From Rhizorhapis suberifaciens (GTDB lineage Bacteria; Pseudomonadota; Alphaproteobacteria; Sphingomonadales; Sphingomonadaceae), in NCBI RefSeq assembly GCF_014200045.1, contig NZ_JACHOV010000003.1:80001-144000 (forward strand): a DNA stretch of 64,000 nucleotides. Direction: 5' to 3'. The position numbers and the translations under genes are program-made. Of this stretch, positions 1 through 9,335 are shown in pieces; positions within the stretch are counted from its first letter, which is position 1; every line of letters begins with the position of its first letter. The notes beneath the pieces are model-generated. The model was given only the letters and a program-made list of their open reading frames with translations, had not been told where the DNA came from and made no database searches.

Positions 1-512
1 TTGGACAGAAATGGCTGGAGATGGCTCCGCTGGTAACCATTCTGGCGCTTTCCATGCCGTTCATGACGGTGCAGGTCATGTTCGCTCCTGCAAGCAACGC
101 CCTTGGTCGGCCGGGAACCACGATGCGAATCGCTGCAGCAGGTGCAGTTCTGATGCCAGCGGCCTTTTCCCTGGGCATCCGATTCGGAGCGGTCGGATTG
201 GCGACGGCCTGGGCGATTGCCTTTCCCGCCCTGACACTTGTCACGATTCGCATGGCAGGTAGGCCTATGGGCATAGGATTCATCCAGATTGGCCGCGCGG
301 CGCTTCCGGCAGTGGCGAGTTCCGCCGCAATGGCAATGCTCGTGCTGTTGCTGAAAACAGCGCTGCCGCCATTGCCCGCCCCGGTGGAGCTCGCCATTCT
401 GGTCACCGCGGGAGCGCTGGCATTCGGAATGCTTCTTTTCGGTCTGGCGCGTGAGGCGACCGACGAGCTCATTCGGTTGGTGGGCAGGAAGCAGGCCCCG
501 GCCCCGTTGTGA
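1..512 (+). CDS. C-terminal part of a polysaccharide flippase (MOP superfamily), cut by the window edge
   Basis: The reading frame is open from the left edge, starting in frame at base 3, so the N-terminus lies outside the window. About 169 residues are visible, with five hydrophobic segments of 17-22 residues separated by short basic loops such as RMAGRP, ending in a cytoplasmic tail. This pattern fits the last helices of a Wzx/MATE-like lipid-linked oligosaccharide flippase, which moves polysaccharide precursors across the inner membrane. Family assignment rests on topology and general resemblance, not on a diagnostic motif. Other multi-spanning transporters remain possible. Confidence 0.6.
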   Translation, partial: GQKWLEMAPLVTILALSMPFMTVQVMFAPASNALGRPGTTMRIAAAGAVLMPAAFSLGIRFGAVGLATAWAIAFPALTLVTIRMAGRPMGIGFIQIGRAALPAVASSAAMAMLVLLLKTALPPLPAPVELAILVTAGALAFGMLLFGLAREATDELIRLVGRKQAPAPL

Positions 513-518
513 GGAGCG

Positions 519-947
519 TCAGGCGCTCTGGATATAATCGCGCAATGCCGATGCTTCCGCCTCGATCTTGTCGATTCGGTATTTCACCAGATCGCCGATC
601 GAGATGAAACCGATCAGCCTATCCCCCTCGCATACCGGCAGATGACGCATGCGTCTTTGCGTGATGAGGGACAGTGCAGTCAGGACCGACATACCCGGCT
701 CCACGGTGTATGCAGGGGATGTCATCACCTCTGATACGGGCGCATCGAGCACAGTAGGACCCGTCTTCGCAATTTGGCGGACAAGATCGCGCTCGGAGAA
801 GATGCCTATGACCTTGCCGCCTTCCATGACGGGGACGCAGCCAATGCGCCGCTCCGCCAATAGCGTCACCACCGAGCGGACCGTTTCGCCGCTGCCCACC
901 TGCACCACTTCTGATCCCTTATTTTGCAGGATTGCCGCTATGGTCAT
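519..947 (-). CDS. Two-CBS-domain protein
   Basis: A 142-residue cytosolic protein made almost entirely of two CBS domains, roughly residues 7-60 and 72-128. The repeated pattern is visible: RRIGCVPVMEGGKVIGIFSERDLVR, then RRMRHLPVCEGDRLIGFISIGDLV in the second copy, each ending a CBS unit. Such stand-alone pairs bind adenosine nucleotides and act as energy sensors, but the partner is unknown here. The ATG at 947 is chosen because AGGGAT lies about 7 bases upstream. An in-frame start at 995 would add 16 residues with poor resemblance. It converges on the flippase gene, separated by 6 bases. Confidence 0.85.
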   Translation of the reverse strand: MTIAAILQNKGSEVVQVGSGETVRSVVTLLAERRIGCVPVMEGGKVIGIFSERDLVRQIAKTGPTVLDAPVSEVMTSPAYTVEPGMSVLTALSLITQRRMRHLPVCEGDRLIGFISIGDLVKYRIDKIEAEASALRDYIQSA

Positions 948-1017
948 AACTCGAATCCCTCCTTTTTCTTTTGTCTTCCACCTTGATGATCCCACGCTCC
1001 GTCCCCAAAGGAAAGCT

Positions 1018-1320
1018 ATGAATGATCAAAAGCCTGACTTGGACGATCCCGATTATGCGGCGTTTGCATGGGGCCGCTACTGGCGGATCATGCGCTGGAT
1101 GGGAATGGTCGCGCTTCTATGCGTGATCGTCGGTGTGGGGCTGCTTTGGTGGTGGAACGGGGTGCCGTCCGTGCATATGCTGATCGCATCTGCGGCGGGC
1201 ATCGGTTTGACTGTGTTGCTGACAGCAGCGCTCATGGGCCTTGTCTTCCTATCGAGCGGCACGGGGCATGACGAACAGATCCACCATCCACTGAAAGGGG
1301 ATAAGGACATCGATGACTGA
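1018..1320 (+). CDS. Small two-helix membrane protein, hypothetical
   Basis: A 100-residue protein with an acidic N-terminus (residues 1-15), an aromatic patch AFAWGRYWRIMRW, and two transmembrane helices near residues 30-47 and 55-79, ending in a soluble acidic tail. ATG at 1018 follows AAAGGAAAGCT, a good ribosome site. Its stop overlaps the start of the thioesterase gene by 8 bases, so the two are translationally coupled. I do not recognise a named family. Similar small inner-membrane proteins are common beside lipid-metabolism genes, but no function can be assigned from the sequence. Confidence 0.75.
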   Translation: MNDQKPDLDDPDYAAFAWGRYWRIMRWMGMVALLCVIVGVGLLWWWNGVPSVHMLIASAAGIGLTVLLTAALMGLVFLSSGTGHDEQIHHPLKGDKDIDD

Positions 1321-1708
1321 GTCGAGCGAGAAGCTGTCAGCAGGGCGGGATCCCATATTGCGGACAATGCCAGGCCCAAGAGACATCAACGCCAATGGTC
1401 ATATTTTTGGCGGATGGATTTTGAGCCAGATGGACATTGCGGGCGGGATACTGGCGGCCCGAGAGGCGGCCGGACCAGTCGCCACGGTCGCAATCGAGGC
1501 GATGGAGTTCATCGCGCCCATTCTGCTGCACGACATCATATCGATCTATGCCGAGGTGGAGCGGCGCGGGCGCACATCGGTGGCCATCCGGTTGGATGTG
1601 ATCGCCACACGCGGCCGGAAACAAGAAGAAGTGCGAGTGACCAGCGGCCTGTTTACCTTTGTGGCGCTGGATGCAAATCACAGACCAAAACCCCTCCCCG
1701 CCGTCTGA
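1313..1708 (+). CDS. yciA: Acyl-CoA thioesterase, YciA-type hotdog fold
   Basis: A 131-residue single hotdog-domain protein. The N-terminal stretch DINANGHIFGGWILSQMD is the YciA/BACH signature, where the Asn and Asp near the GHIFGGW helix take part in hydrolysis of acyl-CoA to free acid and CoA. Family members act on a broad range of short to long acyl-CoAs in the cytosol and balance the CoA pool. The gene overlaps the upstream two-helix membrane protein by 8 bases, so they form a small operon. Length matches the family (about 130-150 residues). Substrate preference cannot be read from sequence. Confidence 0.88.
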   Translation: MTESSEKLSAGRDPILRTMPGPRDINANGHIFGGWILSQMDIAGGILAAREAAGPVATVAIEAMEFIAPILLHDIISIYAEVERRGRTSVAIRLDVIATRGRKQEEVRVTSGLFTFVALDANHRPKPLPAV

Positions 1709-1756
1709 GCGGCCGGTCTGCAACAGAGCACCCTCTAAGCGGCATGTAGCGAGATG

Positions 1757-3322
1757 TTACTGCCTGCGCATCAGCGTGTAATCCAGTCGCGCGGAACCAT
1801 TGGCAGGGACCATGGCTTTCCAGAGAAGATCGCCCTCTTTTCGCGCCAATTTTGTACTGGTTCTGGAGTAGGTAAAACCATCCGATTGCTGGAGACGAAG
1901 CTCCACCGCGGCCGGACGGTTATTGGCGTTGGTAATGGTCAATCGATATGAGGATTTCGCCCCCTTTCCGCATTGGACGCATTCCAGCCGAAATTGCAGC
2001 TGCGGGCTCGCACCGACCTTAACCTCAACTTCTTCTCCGACGGCATGGTCGCGAAGCTTGTCTTCGCCCACAAGCATTTCCTGGCCGTTCACACTTTCGA
2101 ACAGGGCAAGGCCACCCGATGGCAGCGGTGCGCCCAGGCCGTCCTTTTCCCGGTTGCGCATGCGGATCAGCATTTGGAGCGGTGCCGCGTCGGTCACATT
2201 TTCCGGCCAGAGCGTCGCCCCATAAACATGTGTGAAGGGCACGCCGCGCTTTTCCAGCATCGCCATTTGCTTCTGACCATTGGCGTTGACATCGACACGC
2301 ATAGGCACGCGATAAAGCTTCAGATCGCCCAAATCTTCCTGCACAGCCTTTCGACTTTGCGCCGTGACAACGACGTCGGCGGCAGCGGCTTCCATCCGCG
2401 CCATCATCGGCGCTGGGGGTGGCGCGGGCGACCCGGCCATCATTTGCTCATACATCTGTATGTCTGCGGTGCTGGTCGTATCCATCGGCCAGCAGCGCAG
2501 ATTGAGGACCGGCGAGGGTTCCGGCGCTACCAGCTCTGCAAAACTGCTCTTTCGATTAACCCGGCCAGCGACGGCTAGAAGCTGCGAATCGGCAAAGCTG
2601 ATGTCGTTGCTATTGGCCACGGTCAGCCAGCCAAGCAGGTCCAACGTCCTCCCCTCAGCATTTACGCGCGCCACATAATTGGCGGACCAGTCGAAACCTG
2701 TGGCAAGATAGGTCAGCGTCACATCGGCGGTCGTCGCCTGTTCGCTGCGGGTGGTCACGGAAAGCGTGGGCTTGGCGGAAAGTCCCTCCGGCATGGTGCC
2801 ATGGACCAGAGTTTCGGGAAGGCCCGAACATCTCAGTCCCTCAACGCCCTCGGCGGTCTGGAGCACCACAGCATTGTCCGCTCCAGAACGAATCACGGCC
2901 TCCGCCTCAATGATTTTCCCCGTCGCGATATTGGTGCGGCGGATATGGACGCGGTTCCCCAGCGCGCCATCGAGCAAGGACGCCGGAGTCAAAAGCTTCG
3001 CGTCGCGATTTTTCTGTATCACTCCGCCGGGCAGACCAGTCACCACGGCGCTCACCGCGATCATGCCGTTAGCCACCCCCTCAAAGCGAATCAGCGATTC
3101 GCCCTGTGGCACCGCGATGCGGCGATGCTCTGTAATAAGCGCGAAACCGTTGAGCCAACTAAGATCGATGCCGCCGTCACCCCGATCCGGATCGCGGTAA
3201 ATCGTGACGGATGTGGAACCCGGCGCAGGCGAGGTGATGGTCGTCTGCGAAAAGGCCGGGGCGCCGGTGAGGAGGAGAACCAAACCCAGCGCCCAAACTT
3301 TCCCGTCATTGCGGACAGGCAT
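1757..3322 (-). CDS. DUF4139 domain secreted protein, second of a tandem pair
   Basis: A 521-residue protein with a cleavable signal peptide (hydrophobic residues 9-25, ending near GAPAFS-Q), then an N-terminal beta-rich region and a C-terminal DUF4139-type domain. The motif ATGFDWSANYVARV is shared with the upstream neighbour (TPGLGWSADYVALY), as is the closing LDYTL-type beta strand. Its ATG follows the stop of that neighbour by one base, so the pair is co-transcribed and probably translationally coupled. DUF4139 proteins are periplasmic or surface-exposed and uncharacterised in most bacteria. It differs from its neighbour by a long insert with a Pro/Met-rich patch (PAPPPAPMM) near residue 300. 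Confidence 0.82.
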   Translation of the reverse strand: MPVRNDGKVWALGLVLLLTGAPAFSQTTITSPAPGSTSVTIYRDPDRGDGGIDLSWLNGFALITEHRRIAVPQGESLIRFEGVANGMIAVSAVVTGLPGGVIQKNRDAKLLTPASLLDGALGNRVHIRRTNIATGKIIEAEAVIRSGADNAVVLQTAEGVEGLRCSGLPETLVHGTMPEGLSAKPTLSVTTRSEQATTADVTLTYLATGFDWSANYVARVNAEGRTLDLLGWLTVANSNDISFADSQLLAVAGRVNRKSSFAELVAPEPSPVLNLRCWPMDTTSTADIQMYEQMMAGSPAPPPAPMMARMEAAAADVVVTAQSRKAVQEDLGDLKLYRVPMRVDVNANGQKQMAMLEKRGVPFTHVYGATLWPENVTDAAPLQMLIRMRNREKDGLGAPLPSGGLALFESVNGQEMLVGEDKLRDHAVGEEVEVKVGASPQLQFRLECVQCGKGAKSSYRLTITNANNRPAAVELRLQQSDGFTYSRTSTKLARKEGDLLWKAMVPANGSARLDYTLMRRQ

Positions 3323-3323
3323 C

Positions 3324-4733
3324 TCAATACCGCGTGTCGAAGGTCGCGGTCACGGTCGCGCTGCCATTGGCTGGCACATCGACCGTCCAGCGCGTGGCAT
3401 CGCTGCTCACCCGCTGGCTCTTCTGGCTTTCCTCCACGATCCGCGTGTCGACCAGGTAAAAATCCAAGCCTGATTGAGTCAGATCCACCTGCACCGGCTG
3501 AGCCTTTGCATTGGTGATTTCGTAGCGCATCGTCGAACGCCATTTGACGGGAGACAGGCGCTCCCGCTTTTCCACCACCGTCTTGACCTTGACGTCAAAT
3601 GCTTGCCCGGTGGCGAGCGCCAATTCGCTGCCCATCGGTGTGTGGCCGATATTGCTTTCGCCGATGAACTGCGGCGCTCCGCTCGCATCCTTCATGTAGA
3701 AGCGTACCGTACCGGCGGGCAATGCATCACCCAGCCCGCCTTTGCTGCTGGAAGAAAATTTAAGAACGGTGTTGAAGCTTTGAGGCTCCTCGACGTTTTG
3801 CAACCAGTCGACCCGATATTCGTAGGCGCGGCGAGCCGGAACCCCCTGCACATCCAGGAAGCTGACCTGCTTGGTCTGACGATCCGCAATCGTGGTACGG
3901 CCGCTGATCGGATAGAGGTAATAATCGCCAAGCTGTTCCCGCCCCGCCGTTTCCGTTCCGGCTTGGCGAATATTGCTGACCTCCGGCTGCGGAGGATAGA
4001 TCATCGGGCGAGGGCGGCCATTACGGCCCTGATTGACGCTGCCGGCTACCAACAGGGTATCGGCCTCATTATAAGTAATGCCGCTGTTGTTGGTCAGCGT
4101 GACCCAGCCCTGCACGTCAATACGGCCGGCTTTTTCATCATAGAGCGCGACATAATCGGCGCTCCAGCCAAGACCGGGGGTCAGATATCGGAGCGAAGCT
4201 GGTCGCGATCCGCCCTGCTGGCTGTCCACGGTAATCGACAGCGTGGGTCGCGACCGCAAATTGGGTGGCACCTTATCAAAGATCACACGAACCGGGAGGC
4301 CGTCGTCGCGCAGCACCTCAATCTGATTGCCGATTTGAAGCACGACTCCGCCATTGACGGCCAGCGCCTTGGCCTGCTGACGCGTTTCAGCGCCGGTGGC
4401 GGGATTGGTGCGCACGATGGTTATGGTCTGCCCCACAGCCTTTTCCATCAACTTGTCGGGAGAAAGCAGATCGAAGTCGAAGTTCTGCTCGACGATGGAC
4501 GCGCCCGCAGCGTTGAAGGACACCGTTTCAGGACGAATCTGAGCGGAGACGTCGGGAAACTCGATCCGGTTCGTCCCCGCCGGGATATTCAGTTGCCGCA
4601 CGTCCTGCACCAAGGCCAGATTGTCATTATAGATCGTGACCGATACATTGCCCTGCGCGTTAGGACTGGTCTGAGCGCATAAAGCCGTCGGTGCTGCCGC
4701 AAGAAGAAGAGGCAGGAGGCGGGCAGCATTCAT
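3324..4733 (-). CDS. DUF4139 domain secreted protein, first of a tandem pair
   Basis: A 469-residue protein with a signal peptide (MNAARLLPLLLAAAPTALCA, cleavage near AQT). It carries an N-terminal region beginning VSVTIYNDNLALVQDVR and a C-terminal DUF4139 domain ending in a beta strand with ATVTATFDTRY. The conserved LGWSADYVALYDEKAGRID segment is the family's best recognised block. Start at 4733 is preferred because AGGGAGA lies 8-14 bases upstream; a longer frame to 4784 reads a polar, unlikely leader. The two paralogues share architecture but are clearly diverged, implying an old duplication. Function is unknown; an envelope role is inferred only from export. Confidence 0.85.
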   Translation of the reverse strand: MNAARLLPLLLAAAPTALCAQTSPNAQGNVSVTIYNDNLALVQDVRQLNIPAGTNRIEFPDVSAQIRPETVSFNAAGASIVEQNFDFDLLSPDKLMEKAVGQTITIVRTNPATGAETRQQAKALAVNGGVVLQIGNQIEVLRDDGLPVRVIFDKVPPNLRSRPTLSITVDSQQGGSRPASLRYLTPGLGWSADYVALYDEKAGRIDVQGWVTLTNNSGITYNEADTLLVAGSVNQGRNGRPRPMIYPPQPEVSNIRQAGTETAGREQLGDYYLYPISGRTTIADRQTKQVSFLDVQGVPARRAYEYRVDWLQNVEEPQSFNTVLKFSSSSKGGLGDALPAGTVRFYMKDASGAPQFIGESNIGHTPMGSELALATGQAFDVKVKTVVEKRERLSPVKWRSTMRYEITNAKAQPVQVDLTQSGLDFYLVDTRIVEESQKSQRVSSDATRWTVDVPANGSATVTATFDTRY

Positions 4734-4832
4734 AAATATAATCTCCCTGTCTTCTGTTGGGTGGGCAATCTTGACCGTGGGCACTTATCACCAGGCAGAC
4801 GCCCCAAACAAATTTCGTCATCGTACAGACAC

Positions 4833-4865
4833 AAAAAAAGAGCGACACCAATGATGGCGTCGCTC
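4833..4865 (-). terminator. Rho-independent terminator after the DUF4167 gene
   Basis: On the minus strand a GAGCGAC/GTCGCTC stem of 7 bp (arms 4859-4865 and 4840-4846) is followed at once by seven T residues (complement of 4833-4839). It lies 57 bases downstream of the DUF4167 stop and closes that transcript before the DUF4139 pair. Confidence 0.85.
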
Positions 4866-4921
4866 CTTGATTATTATCGCTTAATTGACCCTGCGATGAA
4901 CAGAGTGAATGGCGCGGTGAA

Positions 4922-5707
4922 TTATTCCGCGGCTTCTGCTGCCTGCCGCGGCCGGCGGGTGCGTTTACGAGGCGCTGCCTCTTCGCTGTCATTATCCGCG
5001 CGCGAGATTGATGGCGGCAATATCGCCGCGTCCATGGCGTGATTCTCGTCCGTCGTATCCGCTTTGGTCACTCGCTTCTGGCGCAGTGCGCGCTTCGGCT
5101 TGGATGCAGCTTCCTCGGCCATCGGCTGCGGCTCTACCGCTTCTACGACAGCATGATCCGCCGCCTCTACAGGGGCAGGAGCCTCATCGCGGTCACGGCG
5201 AGGACGACGAGGCCCACGATCATTTTGACGTTCGTATTGGCGTTCGTTCTGGCGCTCGCCCGATCGTTCGCTCTGGCGATCATTCGAGCGGTCGTTCCAG
5301 CCCTCTGACCGACGCTCATCGGATTGAACCCGCTGCTGAAGATATGGCTGAGCTTCCACCGGGCCGGTTTCCAGTTCGCCTTCCATACCGAGATCTTCTT
5401 CGTCATCCATGTCGAAGCGATTGTCGTCGCGATTGCGACGCCAATTCTGCTGCTCTTCCTGACGAGCGCGATTGTCGGCAAGGACGCGGAAATAATGGTC
5501 GGCAAACTGCAGAAAATATTCCGCATTCACTCGATCGCCCTGAGTCTGAGCGTCGCGCGCCAGATTCTTGTACTTTTCAAGCAACTGAGCAGCGTTGCCG
5601 CGGGCACGGCTGTCAATGCGGTTACCCTGATCACCGCCCCGGCCATTTCCCTGAGGGCGCGAATTATTCCGACCGCGACGGCGGCCGGCCTGACGATTAT
5701 TGATCAA
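4922..5707 (-). CDS. DUF4167 domain protein
   Basis: A 261-residue, strongly charged protein. Residues 1-30 are rich in Arg, Asn and Gly (RRRGRNN type), followed by the conserved DUF4167 core near residues 38-80, LEKYKNLARDAQ plus the NAEYFLQFADHYFRVL helix. The rest is low-complexity, with many Arg/Asp/Gln repeats (for example SNDRQSERSGERQNER) and a Lys/Arg-rich tail. The start codon is TTG at 5707, supported by AAGGA about 8 bases upstream and by family alignment, since the conserved N-terminus begins at INNRQAG. The family is nearly confined to alphaproteobacteria; the basic disordered ends suggest nucleic-acid binding, but this is inference. Confidence 0.88.
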   Translation of the reverse strand: MINNRQAGRRRGRNNSRPQGNGRGGDQGNRIDSRARGNAAQLLEKYKNLARDAQTQGDRVNAEYFLQFADHYFRVLADNRARQEEQQNWRRNRDDNRFDMDDEEDLGMEGELETGPVEAQPYLQQRVQSDERRSEGWNDRSNDRQSERSGERQNERQYERQNDRGPRRPRRDRDEAPAPVEAADHAVVEAVEPQPMAEEAASKPKRALRQKRVTKADTTDENHAMDAAILPPSISRADNDSEEAAPRKRTRRPRQAAEAAE

Positions 5708-6064
5708 CGTCTAGTCCTTGCTTCAATAACATCCCAAAAAAGCGCCGCTTCCGATGTGGATGCGTTTTCCCCAATGGCGCCGGCCCCGCGTCATGCAAAT
5801 GCCGATCCGTTCGTTCGCCAGAGCCGCCGGACATCAGCGTCTTCTTGACTGTGGGAGCAGGTGTGCGGGTAAATCCGTCCTACCGGATGAAGCCGCCCCC
5901 TTTGACCGCTGTTAACCTGTCCGCGATCAGAAACCAAGAGATAATTTCCTGCACTTACGAAAAAGCAAGCGCTGAAAAGAATATAAGTTTTACGAACCGA
6001 CTTTTGAACCCTCAGAGGGATTTCAAGTGGAAAAATCATTTGCCGGTTCTGAACTCAATCGAGT
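5708..6064. other. Intergenic stretch of 357 bases
   Basis: No convincing gene is seen between the DUF4167 start and the prmC stop. Bases around 5930-6010 are clearly more AT-rich than the surroundings, which is compatible with a promoter for the DUF4167 gene reading leftward, but no clean -35/-10 pair stands out. A short inverted repeat CCCTC-A-GAGGG lies near 6009-6019, without a T tract. Confidence 0.4.
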
Positions 6065-6883
6065 CTATGTCGTAACGACCAGACAACGGTCGCGCCCCGC
6101 CAAGTCCCGTCGGCACCTGACCTGAAGACCCACGGCGCGAAACAAATCGGCGGCGCTTTGCCCCTGATCAAAGCCGATTTCGATAGCCGCCATGCCCTGG
6201 GGCGTCAGCAGAGCAGGCAGTTGCGGGGCAAGCCGCCGGTAATCGTCAAGACCGTCCACTCCGGCAAAAAGTGCGCCATGCGGTTCATACGCGGCCACAT
6301 CGCGGGGAAGCATGGCGCGACTACTTATATAAGGAGGATTAATGAGAATAAGGTCAAAGCGCTCATCAATTTTTCCGGCCCAATCCCCGACCAGCAATTC
6401 TGCTCGCGACGCAAGGCCCAGCCGCTCTGCATTCGCCTGAGCCACCGAAAGGGCTTCGGGCGAGATATCTATGCCAAGGCCCGTGGCTTGCCGCCATTCG
6501 TCAAGAGCAGCCAGAAGCAGCGCGCCCGATCCGGTGCCAAGATCGAGGATACGGTGCGGCGCACGTCCCTGGAAATGCTCGACGGCGGCCTCGATCAGGG
6601 TTTCGGTGTCAGGCCGGGGAATGAGGACCGCCGGGCTCACCTGAAGGCTGATGGTCCAGAAGTCGCGGACCCCGGTTATATAGGCGACTGGCTCGCCGGC
6701 GACGCGGCGTTTGATAAAAGCGTCGAATCCAGCGGGAACCAGAAGATCGCGAAGCTTCAGGAGCAGTTCTTCGCGTTCAATCCCCAGTGCATGCGCCAAC
6801 AACAACTCGGCGTCCAGGCGAGGGGTGTCGCTATGGCCGGCAAGCCGCTCGGCGGCAGCGCGGAGGGATTGGGAGGGAGTCAT
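6065..6883 (-). CDS. prmC: Release factor glutamine methyltransferase PrmC
   Basis: A 272-residue SAM-dependent enzyme that methylates the Gln of the GGQ motif in release factors 1 and 2, needed for efficient peptide release. The N-terminal helical release-factor-binding domain covers about residues 1-75. The Rossmann SAM site shows ILDLGTGSGALLLA near residue 112, and the amide-binding motif NPPY is at residues 182-185, almost exactly where E. coli PrmC has it. It lies downstream of prfA, its substrate gene, in the usual hisS/prfA/prmC order. A palindromic repeat pair sits between prfA and prmC. Length is normal. Confidence 0.95.
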   Translation of the reverse strand: MTPSQSLRAAAERLAGHSDTPRLDAELLLAHALGIEREELLLKLRDLLVPAGFDAFIKRRVAGEPVAYITGVRDFWTISLQVSPAVLIPRPDTETLIEAAVEHFQGRAPHRILDLGTGSGALLLAALDEWRQATGLGIDISPEALSVAQANAERLGLASRAELLVGDWAGKIDERFDLILINPPYISSRAMLPRDVAAYEPHGALFAGVDGLDDYRRLAPQLPALLTPQGMAAIEIGFDQGQSAADLFRAVGLQVRCRRDLAGRDRCLVVTT

Positions 6884-6896
6884 TGGACCTCCTGTA

Positions 6897-6984
6897 TTTC
6901 CATTCCCGCGAAAGCGGGAATCCAGCTGCCTTCTTTATGCGTCATATAAGAAAAATTGGATCCCCGCATTCGCCGGGACGACGA
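6897..6984. repeat. Inverted palindromic repeat doublet between prfA and prmC
   Basis: Two arms in opposite orientation, 6897-6926 and 6955-6984, each carrying a hairpin of the type CCCGCGAAaGCGGG. Both are diverged copies of the 30-base end sequence seen perfectly at 61339-61368. About 28 bases separate the arms. The doublet lies between the prfA stop and the prmC start inside an operon, so it would fold in the messenger RNA. Confidence 0.85.
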
Positions 6985-7002
6985 CAAAAAAACCGACCGG
7001 GA

Positions 7003-8085
7003 TCACCCCGCCCCATCCAATTGCAACAGGCGCGCAGCTTCATCCTCGGCAATCAGCGCAGAGATCACTTCCTGCAGCCCCGGCCCTTCCAGTATTTCCG
7101 GCAGACGGTGGAGGGTCAGGTTGATGCGGTGGTCCGTCACGCGGCCTTGCGGGAAATTGTAGGTGCGGATGCGCTCCGAACGGTCGCCCGAACCGACCAT
7201 GGCCTTGCGCGCTCCCGCCTGTTCGCTTTGTGTCCGCTCGCGCTCCAGCTCATAGAGGCGGGCGCGCAGCACCTTCAGGGCCTTGGCCTTGTTCTTGTGC
7301 TGGGACTTTTCATCCTGCTGAGAAACTACAAGCCCTGTGGGCAAGTGGGTGATCCGCACCGCGCTGTCGGTGGTGTTGACATGTTGCCCGCCTGACCCCG
7401 ATGCGCGAAAGACATCGATGCGAAGGTCCTTGTCAGCAATCTGCACATCCACCTCTTCGGGTTCCGGCAAAACCGCTACTGTAGCGGCGGAGGTGTGAAT
7501 GCGGCCCCCGCTTTCAGTCACCGGGACGCGCTGGACCCGGTGGACGCCGCTTTCGAACTTCAGCTTGGCGAACACGCCGGTCCCGGTCACGCTGGCGACC
7601 ACCTCCTTATAGCCTCCGACATCGGAGGGGCTGGCGGAAATGGGCTCGACCTTCCAACCCTGTTCTTCGGCATAGCGCGCATACATGCGAAACAGGTCGC
7701 CTGCGAACAGTGCTGCTTCATCCCCCCCAGTGCCCGCGCGGATTTCGAGCATGGCAGGACGCGCATCTGCTGCATCCTTCGGCAGGAGCTGGAGGGCCAG
7801 CGCCCGTTCGGCCTCGGGAAGCTGCTCACGGATGAAACGCATCTCTTCTTCGGCCATCGCGCGCATGTCAGGTTCGCCTTCGGGACCGGTCATGAACTCA
7901 AGAGACTTTAATTCCTGATGCAGTCGGCGGACTTCACGTGCGGCCTTGGCCACCGGCTCCAACTCGGCATATTCCTTGGACAGGCGGACAAATTCCTCCG
8001 GCGCAAGGTCGGGGCGAGCCATATTGGCTTGAACCTCGTGGTGACGCGCCTCAATGGCGCGGATGCGCTCGGGAGAAATCTGCAT
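7003..8085 (-). CDS. prfA: Peptide chain release factor 1
   Basis: A 360-residue class I release factor that reads UAA and UAG and triggers peptide hydrolysis on the ribosome. The anticodon-like tripeptide region reads [17 protein letters not shown] (PVT, the RF1 type, rather than SPF of RF2). The catalytic GGQ is at residues 232-234 within [12 protein letters not shown]. The C-terminal basic helix ends LLQLDGAG. The ATG overlaps the hisS stop by one base (TGATG), so translation is coupled to hisS, and the modifying enzyme gene prmC follows. Length equals the family norm. Confidence 0.97.
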   Translation of the reverse strand: MQISPERIRAIEARHHEVQANMARPDLAPEEFVRLSKEYAELEPVAKAAREVRRLHQELKSLEFMTGPEGEPDMRAMAEEEMRFIREQLPEAERALALQLLPKDAADARPAMLEIRAGTGGDEAALFAGDLFRMYARYAEEQGWKVEPISASPSDVGGYKEVVASVTGTGVFAKLKFESGVHRVQRVPVTESGGRIHTSAATVAVLPEPEEVDVQIADKDLRIDVFRASGSGGQHVNTTDSAVRITHLPTGLVVSQQDEKSQHKNKAKALKVLRARLYELERERTQSEQAGARKAMVGSGDRSERIRTYNFPQGRVTDHRINLTLHRLPEILEGPGLQEVISALIAEDEAARLLQLDGAG

Positions 8086-9335
8086 CAGCGCGTGCCCAGC
8101 ATCCCTGCAACTTTGCCGATCGCCACCATGTGCTGCTCCCCATTGGTGAGATTTTTCACGGCTGCTTCTCCTCGCGCCAGCTCGTCCTCGCCAATGATAA
8201 TAGCAAAGGCGGCGCCGCTTGCATTGGCGCGCTGCATCCGCTTTTTCATATTGCCACGAAAACCCATATCAGCGGCAATTCCTGCCCGGCGAAGATCGGC
8301 AAGGAGACCAGTCGCCGCTTTTTCCGCCGCATCGCCCATTGGAATGAGGACGGCCTGCGGCTTTTCCTCGTGCGGCGCGTCGATCAGCATGGCGAGCCGC
8401 TCAATTCCCGCCGCCCAGCCGACGCCGGGGGTTTCCGGGCCGCCCAGCGCCTCGATGAGGCCGTCATAGCGCCCGCCGGCCAGAACCGTGCCCTGCGCGC
8501 CCAATCTGTCAGTGACGAATTCGAACGCCGTGTGGCGGTAATAATCAAGTCCGCGTACCAGACGCGCATTGCGGGTCCAGGCCACGCCGGCGGCATCCAG
8601 GCCCTCGGTCACCTTTGCAAAGAAATCCGCCGCTTCCGTGGTCAAATAGCCATCAATGTCGGGCGCGCTGTCAGCCGCCGGACGGTCGCGCGGGTCCTTG
8701 CTGTCCAGAATGCGCAGCGGATTGCGCGAAAGACGGTCGACGCTGTCTTCCGACAATTCCGCCCGATGCGCTTGGAAATGATCGACCAGCGCAGCGCGCC
8801 AGGCTTCGCGCGTCGCGGCATCGCCCAGCGTGTTAAGTTGCAGCGTCACACTGCCGGCGATCCCCAACTCGCGTAGCAACTGGTCCGCAAACACCAGTAG
8901 TTCGATGTCAGCCAGCGGTTCGCCCGCGCCGATAATTTCCGCGTCAATCTGATGGAATTGGCGGTAGCGCCCCTTTTGGGGGCGTTCATAGCGGAACACC
9001 GGCCCGGAGGCGGCAATCTTCAGCGGAGCGAATTGCTGCCAGCCCTCGGTCAGATAAGCCCGGGCCAGTCCGGCGGTGAATTCCGGCCGCAGGGTCAGGC
9101 TGTCGCCGCCACGGTCCGGAAATGTGTACATTTCCTTCGACACGACATCGGTCGTTTCGCCAAGCGATCGCGCGAACACCGCCGTTGCTTCGAACACCGG
9201 CACTTCGACCCGTTGAAAACCATAGAGCCGCCGCACATGATCGAAGGCCGCGGCCACATGGGCAAAGCGCGCCTGCGTCTCACCAATCATGTCCTGCGTG
9301 CCGCGTATCGGGCGTGGGGTCTCGATCCTGCTCAT
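8085..9335 (-). CDS. hisS: Histidyl-tRNA synthetase
   Basis: A 416-residue class II synthetase that charges tRNA-His. Motif 1 begins near [11 protein letters not shown]. Motif 2 is seen as [18 protein letters not shown]. The HisA signature is [15 protein letters not shown], and motif 3 is [15 protein letters not shown]. The C-terminal anticodon-binding domain contains [18 protein letters not shown]. Start at 9335 is chosen because [14 protein letters not shown] matches family N-termini; the frame extends 36 codons further but with non-family sequence. It is the first gene of hisS-prfA-prmC and is divergent from the M61 peptidase gene. Confidence 0.96.
   Translation of the reverse strand: MSRIETPRPIRGTQDMIGETQARFAHVAAAFDHVRRLYGFQRVEVPVFEATAVFARSLGETTDVVSKEMYTFPDRGGDSLTLRPEFTAGLARAYLTEGWQQFAPLKIAASGPVFRYERPQKGRYRQFHQIDAEIIGAGEPLADIELLVFADQLLRELGIAGSVTLQLNTLGDAATREAWRAALVDHFQAHRAELSEDSVDRLSRNPLRILDSKDPRDRPAADSAPDIDGYLTTEAADFFAKVTEGLDAAGVAWTRNARLVRGLDYYRHTAFEFVTDRLGAQGTVLAGGRYDGLIEALGGPETPGVGWAAGIERLAMLIDAPHEEKPQAVLIPMGDAAEKAATGLLADLRRAGIAADMGFRGNMKKRMQRANASGAAFAIIIGEDELARGEAAVKNLTNGEQHMVAIGKVAGMLGTR

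Noticed and set aside
3474-4682. A 402-codon plus-strand frame
   Set aside because: It is antisense to the first DUF4139 gene, which has a signal peptide, ribosome site and family blocks. The plus frame has none.
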